A DNA stretch of 64,000 bases from contig JBHGNT010000015.1 of NCBI GenBank assembly GCA_043228905.1, positions 3,596,001-3,660,000 of the forward strand, given 5' to 3'. Of the stretch, positions 35,076 to 44,068 are shown in pieces; position 1 is the stretch's first letter; each line of letters starts with the position of its first letter. A program made the translations under genes and the position numbers. Below the pieces are notes generated by a model that made no database searches, was not told the DNA's origin, and worked only from the letters and a program-made list of their open reading frames with translations. Source of the DNA: Azolla caroliniana (Eukaryota > Polypodiophyta).

Positions 35076-38000
35076 TCACTTCGGCATGGGATGTCTCTCC
35101 AATCCGACCCTCTTCCGGCACGCTTCCAGCTTGTCGGGTGTGAGTACTTTGGTCAGCATATCTGACCCGTTCTCTTCCGTGTGGATCTTCGTCAGCATGA
35201 ACTCCTGGTCTTCTATCCTTTCCCGGATCCAGTGATATCTTCGCTGGATGTGCTTCGTCCGGGAGTGATAGGCCGCGTTCTTCGCAAGGTGGATGGCACT
35301 CTGACTGTCGCAGTAGAGTCGGTACTCCTCTTGTCGGATACCGAGCTCTCTAATGAAGTCCTTCATCCATATTATTTCCTTGCCGGCTTCAACAGCCGCC
35401 ATGTACTCCGCCTCCGTGGTTGACAACGCAACCGTCTTCTGCAGCCTCGACTGCCACGAAACAGCTCCCCCTGCATACGTCATCGCATACCCTGATGTGG
35501 ACCGGCTGGTATCTTCATCAGCCGACATATCCGAATCGGTAAAGCCGTCGAGTTCGGGCTTACCGGAGCCGAATCGGAGGCACACGTTTGCCGTGCCCTT
35601 TAGGTATCGGAGTATCCACTTGACCGCGTTCCAGTGCTCTTTGCCGGGATTGCTCATGTACCGGCTCACCACTCCAACTGCATATCCTATGTCCGGTCTT
35701 GTACACACCATTGCGTACATCAAGCTTCCGACGGCAGAGGCATATGGTACTTTCATCATGTCCTCCTTCTCAGCCTTTGTCTTGGGGCTTTGCTTGCTGG
35801 ACAACTTGCAGTTTGCCGGGAGGGTTGACCCGACCGGTCTTGCTTCCGACATGTTGAACCGGTGAAGCACCTTTGTCACGTACTTCTCCTGTGACAGCCA
35901 CAACTGCTTCTTCTTCCGGTCCCGAATGATGTGCATCCCTAATATTTGCCTCGCCGGACCCAGGTCCTTCATTGAGAAGGTTCGGTGAAGAGCCTTCTTC
36001 AGCATCCGTATCTTGACCTGGTCCCATCCGACGATCAACATGTCGTCCACGTACAGGAGGAGTATTAGAGAGTCTCCTCCTTCGAACTTCTTCACAAACA
36101 CGCAGTGATCGGACTGCGTTTTGTGGTACCCTTCGTCGGTCATGAAGGAGTCGAACTTCCGGTACCATTGCCGGGGAGCCTGCTTCAGTCCGTAAAGGCT
36201 CTTCTTCAACCGGCATACCAGGTGCTCCTTCCCTTCCTTCTCGAATCCTTCCGGTTGCTGCATGTAGATCTCTTCTTCGAGGTCACCGTGAAGGAATGCC
36301 GTCTTCACGTCCATCTGTTCTACCTCGAGGTCCATGCTTGCCGCTATGCTCAGCACCGTCCGGATGGAGGTCATCTTCACTACCGGGGCAAATATCTCGT
36401 CGAAGTCGACGCCCTTCTTTTGCTGAAACCCCTTCACCACGATCCTGGCTTTGTATCTCGGGGGGTTTCCGGCATCTCCCGGTTTCAGCTTGAACACCCA
36501 CTTGTTTCGAAGTGCCCGCTTTCCTTTCGGCAACTCCACGAGTTCATATGTGTGGTTCTCATGCAGGGAATCCATCTCGTCCTGCATGGCACTCAACCAC
36601 CTGCGGCTCTGGGTGTCATGCTTTGCTTCTTCAAAGCTCTCCGGCTCCCCCTCGTCGGTTAGCAGCACGTGCTCTGGTTCCGAAAATCTCCGGGGGGCCC
36701 TTCTCTCTCTTAGAGGATATCTCCGTTCCGGAGCTTCGGTAACCGGTTCTTCCGATTCTTCTTCATCCGAATCCATTTCGGGATCGGGGCCGGTTCCGGT
36801 ATCGTTTTCATCTTCTTCGGTCGGTTCTGTTTCTTCACCGTCTTCGGCCGGATCCTCGAGTGCTAACCGGTCCCTTGCCGGTCGGGACTGCTCCTCGTAG
36901 AGTTGATCCTCACCGGTCGACTTGGAGCTCTTCACCTTCTTCTCCGACTCCCAGTCGGCGAGTGTCTTGTCCTCCATGAAGATGATGTCTCGACTCCTGA
37001 ATATCTTCTTGTCGACCGGGTCCCATACTCGGTAGCCGAACTCGTCATCGCCGTAACCGAGGAATATGCATGGCCGGGTCTTTGGATCTAGCTTTCCTCT
37101 CCGGTCCTTTGCCACATGCACGTATGCGAGACACCCGAACACCTTCAGATGCCGGTAGGACACTTCCTTACCGGTCCACACTCTCTGCGGCGTGTCTCCG
37201 TCCAAAGGTACTGAGGGTGATCTATTTATCACGTATGTCGCCGTCGACATCGCCTCAGCCCAAAACCCCTTGGGCAATTTCGCATGCGCTAGCATACTCC
37301 GGACCCTCTCCATTATGGTCCGGTTCATCATCTCGGCCAGCCCGTTCAGTTCCGGCGTCTTCGGCACAGTAAACTCGAGCCGGATTCCCTTCGAGCGACA
37401 GTACTCCGCGAACTGCCCCCGGTATTCTCCTCCGTTATCCGCTCGTATCGCTTTCAGCTTCTTGCCGGATTCTCTTTCCACTCTCGCGTGGAGTTCTTTG
37501 AAGACGGACAACACTTGGTCCTTTGTCTTCATCGGTGCCGTCCACAGTCTTCGGCTATGATCATCTATGAATGTTACGCAGTACTGGGCTCCGCCATGTG
37601 ACTTCGTTTCTACCTGACACACATCGGTGTGCACCAACTCCAATGGTGCGCTACGTCTCGTCGGTGGCCTTGAGTGGAAGGAGGTTCGGTTCTGCTTACC
37701 GGCCAGGCAATCGGTGCACTTTTCCAGGTGCACATGCTTCACTGGGATAAGGTTGTCTTCTGCAAGCCTCTTCATCCCCTTCTCACTCATGTGGCACAGT
37801 CTTTTGTGCCACAGCTCACCGGCAGTGTCGGCTGCCACATTCAGCTCTTCCGGACATAGCCGGGAGTTCATCAGGTACAGTGTGTTGACCTTCCGGGCCC
37901 GAGCCACTATCAGGCTCCCCTTGCTGAACTTCATGACACCGTTCCGGATGCTACCCGTGTAGCCTTCATCATCTAGCCTCCCGGCCGAGATCAGGTTCAA

Positions 38001-39149
38001 TCGGACCTCCGGAACGTGTCGCACATCCTTCAGCAGCATCTTGCATCCGGTTGATGTCATCAGCCACACGTCTCCTATGCCGGCAATCCGGCATGTGCCT
38101 TCATTTCCCATCCGGACACAGCCATGCTCACCGGCTGTGTAGGATGAGAAGTATTTCTTCTCCGGGGTCAGATGGAACGACGCTCCGGAATCGACCACCC
38201 AGGTCATCTCTACACCGGCAAGGTTCAGCTCCCTCTCTTCGGTAATGAGCATTATCTCTTCTTCACTTGCCGCGAGTGCCGTCGTTCCTTTCCGGTCCTG
38301 CCCTCGCCGATCCGGACCTCTCCGGTCCGTGGCTCCCCGGTATGCACCGTTTCTCTCCGGTGACTTCTTCGAATCGGTGTCGTCGGCTCCGTTGTCTTTT
38401 CGGTAATGCCGACAATTCTTCCGGAAGTGCCCCGGCTTCCCACAGTGGAAGCATGTGGGTCTTCCTCTTGACTGCGACCGGGTCCCCGACTTCTCCCGTC
38501 TTTGCGGACTCCGGTTCCATTGTCTTCCCCGTTCCGATTCGGTAAGCAGCGCCTTCGAGTCGGAGGCCGGTTCTTTATCTCTCCGACGCGCTTCTTCGTT
38601 CAAAATGCTTGTCTTTACCGTTTGTAGAGACAAGTTATCTTCGGTGCAGGAGGTGCTGAGAGTCACCACCAAGTTCTCCCAGCTGTCCGGCAATGTACAC
38701 ATCAGGATGATGGCTTGCATTGCATCCTCCAACGGGAACTTGATCGCCGCAAGCTGGTTCACGAATCCCATGAACGTGCTTACGTGTTCCACCATACTCT
38801 CGCCGTCCCGGTACTTGAGGTTCACTATCTTTCTCATCAGGGAGGTCCGGTTCAACGCATTCTTCCTCTCGTAGAGGCCCGACAGCTTCCTCCACATCTC
38901 ATATGCGTTGGTGTCGTTCGCCACGTGTTGTAGAACGCTCACGTCGACGTATTGCCGAATGGTTGCAACGGCTTTCCGGTTCAGAAGCCTCCACTCCGTC
39001 TCAAGTACCCCCTTGGGTATTTCCGACCTGTCGATCGGTTCATACAGGTCCCGAACAATGAGCAGATCCTCCATCTTTATCTTCCAGTCGGCGTAGTTCT
39101 GCGCATTCAGCACCATCATCCCCGGCTGCCCGCTGCTGCCGCCTTCCAT
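35076..39149 (-). CDS. Copia-3 gag-pol polyprotein, intact
   Basis: One open frame of 1,357 codons. The start chosen is MEGGSSGQPGMMVLNAQNYA, just inside the primer-binding site; the frame stays open further upstream into the LTR. Domains in order: gag of the UBN2/retrotran_gag type (about 1-200), zinc knuckle CFHCGKPGHFRKNC, protease WVVDSGASFHLTPE, GAG-pre-integrase LWHKRLCHMSEKG, integrase core (HTDVCQVETKS, RADNGGEYRG, NGLAEMMNRT), reverse transcriptase with YVDDMLIVG, and RNase H (TVALSTTEAEYMAAVEAGKE). All catalytic acids are present. The integrase Glu is followed by Met-Met where the sister copies have Arg-Met. Probably Tork/Tnt1-like. It makes all proteins needed for retrotransposition, so it may be autonomous. 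Confidence 0.92.
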   Translation of the reverse strand: MEGGSSGQPGMMVLNAQNYADWKIKMEDLLIVRDLYEPIDRSEIPKGVLETEWRLLNRKAVATIRQYVDVSVLQHVANDTNAYEMWRKLSGLYERKNALNRTSLMRKIVNLKYRDGESMVEHVSTFMGFVNQLAAIKFPLEDAMQAIILMCTLPDSWENLVVTLSTSCTEDNLSLQTVKTSILNEEARRRDKEPASDSKALLTESERGRQWNRSPQRREKSGTRSQSRGRPTCFHCGKPGHFRKNCRHYRKDNGADDTDSKKSPERNGAYRGATDRRGPDRRGQDRKGTTALAASEEEIMLITEERELNLAGVEMTWVVDSGASFHLTPEKKYFSSYTAGEHGCVRMGNEGTCRIAGIGDVWLMTSTGCKMLLKDVRHVPEVRLNLISAGRLDDEGYTGSIRNGVMKFSKGSLIVARARKVNTLYLMNSRLCPEELNVAADTAGELWHKRLCHMSEKGMKRLAEDNLIPVKHVHLEKCTDCLAGKQNRTSFHSRPPTRRSAPLELVHTDVCQVETKSHGGAQYCVTFIDDHSRRLWTAPMKTKDQVLSVFKELHARVERESGKKLKAIRADNGGEYRGQFAEYCRSKGIRLEFTVPKTPELNGLAEMMNRTIMERVRSMLAHAKLPKGFWAEAMSTATYVINRSPSVPLDGDTPQRVWTGKEVSYRHLKVFGCLAYVHVAKDRRGKLDPKTRPCIFLGYGDDEFGYRVWDPVDKKIFRSRDIIFMEDKTLADWESEKKVKSSKSTGEDQLYEEQSRPARDRLALEDPAEDGEETEPTEEDENDTGTGPDPEMDSDEEESEEPVTEAPERRYPLRERRAPRRFSEPEHVLLTDEGEPESFEEAKHDTQSRRWLSAMQDEMDSLHENHTYELVELPKGKRALRNKWVFKLKPGDAGNPPRYKARIVVKGFQQKKGVDFDEIFAPVVKMTSIRTVLSIAASMDLEVEQMDVKTAFLHGDLEEEIYMQQPEGFEKEGKEHLVCRLKKSLYGLKQAPRQWYRKFDSFMTDEGYHKTQSDHCVFVKKFEGGDSLILLLYVDDMLIVGWDQVKIRMLKKALHRTFSMKDLGPARQILGMHIIRDRKKKQLWLSQEKYVTKVLHRFNMSEARPVGSTLPANCKLSSKQSPKTKAEKEDMMKVPYASAVGSLMYAMVCTRPDIGYAVGVVSRYMSNPGKEHWNAVKWILRYLKGTANVCLRFGSGKPELDGFTDSDMSADEDTSRSTSGYAMTYAGGAVSWQSRLQKTVALSTTEAEYMAAVEAGKEIIWMKDFIRELGIRQEEYRLYCDSQSAIHLAKNAAYHSRTKHIQRRYHWIRERIEDQEFMLTKIHTEENGSDMLTKVLTPDKLEACRKRVGLERHPMPK

Positions 39150-39180
39150 TTTCTGTGTTACCGTTGCTCTGATACCAATT

Positions 39181-39849
39181 TGTCGTAATTCCGTGCTCGG
39201 CCACAACCGAGGAACAGGATCGATTCACAGAAAACGGAAATACAACAATGCACGAAAAACAATAGAGAGAAGGGTACACTGGATGTTTTTCGTGGAAAAC
39301 CCTAAATGGGAAAAACCACGGGAGTGCAAGACTCCAACTATCACTATACGCGGGAATGTACAATGGCGAGCTGCAAGGCGACGACCTTGAGCTCGCTGTC
39401 CTCGCCACAGGCGGCGGTATTACACAGAGGCGTCGACCTCTTCCTTCCTCTTTCTCTCTCACTCTCTCTCGGCTGCTCTCACTTCGCTCCCTCTTAGTGG
39501 AAAACAGAAAAATGAGCAACAACAACAAACTGTTTGCCCTAAGTCATATTTATACACATATGACTTTCGGGCTATTTACAAATATAGCCTCAAGGGCTCT
39601 TGGCAAACATATTCACAAATATGTCCCCGCATCCGGATCTCCCTCCGGGTACATTCGTCATCCGGCTCCGTAACCGGGGTCTTCAGCATCCGGCACCGTA
39701 GCCGGGGTCTTCATCATCCGGCACCGTAGCCGGGGTCTTCATCATCCGGCTCCGTAGCCGGGGTCTTCATCATCCGGCTCCGTAACCGCAACCGGGCTTG
39801 CCGTCATTCATCTCCGGACATCCCATCCGGAGGGACCGAAATCCCAACA
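39181..39849 (-). repeat. Copia-3 5' LTR
   Basis: 669 bp, nearly identical to 34,397-35,065. It carries the promoter side of the element. The 28-bp hairpin repeats lie at about 39,660-39,790. Confidence 0.9.
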
Positions 39850-39882
39850 CATTTTTATGTGTCGTTTCGCTCTGATACCAGT

Positions 39883-40066
39883 TGACGGGAAACAAACGCT
39901 CGTTATGCGCAACGCTCAGCCACAATCGAGCTTAGAATCATACACAGAAAATGGGAAAGGTGAAGACACAACATAGGAGAGAAAAGTACACAGGATGTTT
40001 ACGTGGAAAAACCCAAACTAAGGGAAAAAAACCACGACAGCCCACAGGCTGCAAACTATCACTATC
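39883..40066 (-). repeat. Copia-2 5' LTR, left piece
   Basis: Matches the first about 190 bp of 29,749-30,367. It stops at the insertion of copy B; the last four bases, TATC, pair with TATG after copy B. The LTR continues at 49,278. Confidence 0.85.
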
Positions 40067-40101
40067 ATCACGTTCGCGTTCACAAGTGGAAGGATCGCGC
40101 A
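40067..40101 (+). repeat. Left terminal inverted repeat of copy B
   Basis: Starts ATCACGTTCGCGTTC and ends GGATCGCGCA. Pairs with 49,243-49,277 at all but a few of 35 positions, and with the copy A ends. TGGAAGGAT is repeated just inside. Confidence 0.9.
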
Positions 40102-40420
40102 TAAATGGAAGGATAAGGGAAATTTTAGGGGTTTTTCAATGATTTTACAAAACACATTGATACTAGTATCATACATGTTCAAACATATTATGAAAAAGGT
40201 TAAAAATCCACTATTTTCGTGAATTAGAACTAAAAAAAGACGAATTTCAAAAAGAGACATTCTCAATTTATATCACAAACTTTACAACCAATGTTATTTT
40301 ATAAGAAATGATTTTTTAGAAATCATAAGAATTCAAAACACATGCTTTTATATTACTCCATTTGTTACAAGCGGAATGTAGTTACACTTAATAGCCAAAT
40401 ATACATTCATGATCACTCCT
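40102..40420. other. Untranslated 3' flank of the copy B transposase-like gene
   Basis: AT-rich sequence with no supported frame, matching in position to 957-1,307 of copy A. Confidence 0.6.
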
Positions 40421-43201
40421 TTACGGAGAATCACTACTATAACTAATATACAATGACGATTCCTCCTCATCATCCTCGGATGTACCAATCAGTGCATTAT
40501 CTTCGTCATAAACCAAATGGTTTGACTCTAGATTATATGTAGCAGATCTCGTTTGCCTTTGACTCGAGCCACCTTGTAGACCTGGTAATTTTTCTTTTAT
40601 TATATCTATTGTTGACTTCCTTAATCGTCCGGCTTTTGTAAGTGTGAAGTCGTACACGATGATATCCACATCAGAGATATCAAGGGTCGAGGTGTTACGA
40701 ATGTTTCGCTTCCTCTTCCTACCTCCCCTTCTTGTTGGGCATTCAATCATCTCCAATGTATACTTACTTGTAAAAGCATTTGCACTTCTAGTGTTGTACC
40801 AATGAACATTTATAGACTTGATCGTGTTTTCTATTTCATGCATTAGCACTTCTAGAATTTTACCAACCCAAAATTGGTGGCCATGTGAGCTCTCATCAGC
40901 CGGCGTTGCAATCAACATCCCCACGGTGAGCTCTTGCAAATTTCCTTGCCATCTAGCTTCGGCTGCTTTGGTCATCCTTGGTCAAACATTAATGTCTCTT
41001 TGTTGTGGATGGACCAAGCTGTCATTAATCGCATTTACTAGTTGCTCCGGAGTTCTATTTACGCGATCATGTTGCAGCGACCATGTGAATGGCGTTTCCA
41101 AATTCCAATTATCAACAGATACACAATTGTCTATAATTTCTTTCTGATCACTATAAAATACATCCCACCATGACGTGTCTTGTTGTGCGGCATATTTCTT
41201 GGCGGCCTCAATATGCTTTCTTTTTTCTTCTAAGGCTTGGAGCCATCACCGTTTTTGTTCTGATACCAAGTTGCTCTGCAACTGTCCTTTCTTCTCAATT
41301 GGCATTTGCTTAGCTCCATGGACAATTGTACTCGGCATACAAAGTAATAACTGGCAACCACCTTCAGGTTCCCATGTTGTAGAAGATGAATATTGTTTAG
41401 CATACAAAAGTGTAGAACCACTTATTCCATTTTTCTTTATCATAAAAATGTGATTGAAACTTATATTGTTTAACTGAGCAAGCACTTTAACATTCCCACC
41501 ACCCCCATCTAATATATATCTCTTAAAGTCATATACCTCCTTCAAGTGTAACACTTTTGGGCGTGGTGTATAAGCATCACAAATGACATCAAATAGTTTA
41601 GGTAAAGTGAAAGCATCATGCCGAGACAACTGTCTGGAGAATGTGCTAAACATCTTATCTATATGGTCATGTGTGTGGCCAACCAAAAGGAAATTGACTT
41701 TCACTTTCCTAAAAAATTCTAGGTTGACCAACATACTTAGATAGCCAAATACAGTTGAATTTTTGTTCTCTCTAGCAATATTGTCCAATTGAATGTACAG
41801 AACTGGGGGGAAAGGTTGGCCCCAAGACATCAAAACTCGGTGAATCACTGCAACTGTTAGGTTAGGGTCATTGTGAACATTGGGGTAAGTAATGAAGACG
41901 TGAGGTCGAACAGACCTATTATAAGCCAAGCATCCCACCAAGTGCATTTGAACAAGGCACTCATCATTGACATCTTTGGGGAGCCTCCGCATATGCGGCA
42001 AGCATGTCTTCTTCTGGTCCATGCCATCTATCATTAAGCACATGTATTGTTCGGGCCTCTTCAAACACTTCTCTCTATGATGCATCGCCTTCCTTCGTTC
42101 TAAGGATTGTGCCTCACAATGCTCTTGTAGTAACTTCTTACTCGTATCCTTTTCCATTGATGTCTTTGCACCTTTAGCCAAACTTTTAAGATTTGCACAA
42201 ATGGAGCAATACCCCATACGTACTTTACAAGGAATAATAACATTTGAAAACCGAGCTCTCCATAATCTTGTGAATTGGCTATAGGTGATAGACTTATTAC
42301 GTGAGCCCAGCATATCAGATCGATAGACATCATAAACTTCCCGACGTGTATAATTATCAGAAAGATGCATCCTACCTATAGTGGGCATTACTTCACAATT
42401 TAACTGAAAGTAAGTTTTCATCCAGCCAATAGCATGTCTTCCAATTGCACCTTTCATACTTGGAACCTCTTTACAATTGAGCATCTGATCCCCGCTAAGT
42501 AGACGTTGTTGTACTCTATGTAGCCGCATGTTACTAACACATAACGCAATTTTGAATGCAACTCTACATATCTGTTGCGCATGGAAGATATAATACTAGA
42601 ATGATACTTTGATCCCCGTACATTTGTCAGATACTAGTTGCATATGTGACCCGAGGTAAGTGTCTTGCTCATCACCGGTCATCGAAAAATAGTATCGCCT
42701 TAATTCTCGCAACTTTGATTTTCCAATCATAGACATACAACCACGGGCACAACATATTTTTTTGACATCAAATCCAATCTGTTTATCTGATGTCACCAAG
42801 CTAAATCTAGCCAGACGAATTCTTCGTGGGATTCTTCTAATATGCATAGGGCTCCCAGATTTCTCTTCCTGCATAGAGGTTCGTGTAACCTTGTTACAGT
42901 CTAATTCTCTGTTGTGACCATCGCCAATGTTATTCAATGTTTCCTAGGCACTACCTTCATTCTCGGTATCTTTATTAATATCATATTCTTCAATAGAGAA
43001 CTCTTCACATGTGTCATTATTTACGTTCCCTGTAGATGAGCTCAGACAATATTCTTCGATAGAATATGGTGAGTCAGTCAACAGACAATATTCTTCAATC
43101 GAATATGGTGACTCTGTTGACAAACAATACTCTTCAGTAGAAAACGATGGGTCTGATGACAAACAATATTCTTCAATCGAGAACGGTGAATCTTCACTCA
43201 T
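40421..43201 (-). pseudogene. DUF7869-type transposase-like protein, copy B
   Basis: Read from ATG at 43,201. N-terminus: five FSIEEY-type units, mostly followed by CLS. A Cys-rich VKKICCARGCMSMIGK follows, then FKIALCVSNMRLHRVQQR. The core has MIDGMDQKKTCLPH (about 42,030), VLYIQLDNIARENKN (QLDN at 41,780-41,791) and FLLVGHTHDHIDKMFS (about 41,665). I recognise this set as the plant/protist DUF7869 family. The ordered acids would fit a DDE/D nuclease, but that is inference. The C-terminus (FWVGKILEVL...VHWYN) looks like a small BAH- or Tudor-like reader. Four in-frame stops lie at 42,944 (TAG), 42,596 (TAG), 41,246 (TGA) and 40,982 (TGA). The rest is open, about 920 codons. No intron is needed to explain it. 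Confidence 0.78.
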
Positions 43202-43901
43202 GGCTTAAGGTCTAGATAGGGCTCTCTAAGTTATGTGCTTAGGGTAAGGAAAAAACTAATAAGCTCCTCTCTAAACATATACTCCTCTCTAAACATAAAT
43301 TTCTCTCTAAACAAAAGCCAAATCAATAGAATGTCTATATTATGTAATATTCTATTAATACAATACATCAAAAAATTATTTTTAATAAAGTAATTGTACT
43401 TAAAATATCAATTATTATATAAACTAGATCTATATGAAGTTAAATCAAGTAAAATATAAAACTAATCATTAACAAGCCATGAATATGTTGGATTAATGTT
43501 AAAATCATTGGCTAATTAATGGCACCCATTTTGATATAGAACGTCTCACTCATTGGTTCTTTAATGCTCACCATTTTAAATATTAGACTTATCAATCATT
43601 GGTTAATTCATGCCAACATCTTTAATACATAGCATTTGAGAGTCATAAAAATTGTTGCTTTTAGTAATCAATCATTGGTACATTCATGAACCTCTATCAT
43701 TGTCTCCTTCATAACCTTTGAAGTCATTGCAGGTTGTTATGACTATAAAAGATTGATCAATATGTTAGTTTGACTTTGTAATCATTAATGCAATCATAAG
43801 TTACTCTAGTTAATGTGACTATGGTTACCAACTAACTATCCTCAAAGTTACCAACCTTGGTTAAGGTGACTATGGTTACTTTAACCAATGTGGTCAATCC
43901 C
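43202..43901. promoter_or_regulatory. Divergent promoter region of copy B
   Basis: AT-rich 0.7 kb between the two start regions, with no supported frame. It contains repeated ATCATTGG(T/C)TAATT-like and GTTA(C/A)CAACC / TGGTTACTTTAACC-like elements, including inverted TGGTTA...TAACCA pairs at about 43,824-43,890. Confidence 0.5.
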
Positions 43902-43910
43902 TATAAATAG
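43902..43910 (+). promoter_or_regulatory. TATA box of copy B ParB-methyltransferase gene
   Basis: TATAAATAG, about 160 bp before the ATG. The likely transcription start is near 43,935. The implied leader contains a purine-rich simple repeat of GAGCACA/AAAGCACACA units (43,940-44,035). Confidence 0.6.
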
Positions 43911-44068
43911 GAAGACCTCGTCATATTTCACTCACTAGAGCGTACAGAGCGTACAGAGCACACAGAACGTAGAGAGCACAAAAAGCACACAAAGCACACA
44001 GAGCACAAAGCACACAGAGCACAAAGCACCAAAGCGCGATCTCCGCCTCCACTTCCACACGATCAACC

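Larger units (their letters stand above)
34397..39849 (-). mobile_element. Copia-3, young and coding-intact retrotransposon
   Basis: Minus-strand Copia element with two 669-bp LTRs (34,397-35,065 and 39,181-39,849) that differ by eye at only two positions. It is flanked by the exact 5-bp duplication CATTT (34,392-34,396 and 39,850-39,854). The duplicated target contains the Copia-2 gag start codon. The primer-binding site TTGGTATCAGAGCAACGG adjoins the 5' LTR at 39,163-39,180. The internal region holds one uninterrupted gag-pol frame. It is the most recent-looking insertion in the window. Confidence 0.93.

Noticed and set aside
41650-41690. Metallophosphatase signature from the GHTH in VGHTHDHID
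   Set aside because: The other metal-binding blocks of calcineurin-like phosphoesterases (GDxHG, GNHE/D) are absent in the right order. The surrounding QLDN and ENKN blocks fit the DUF7869-type family instead.
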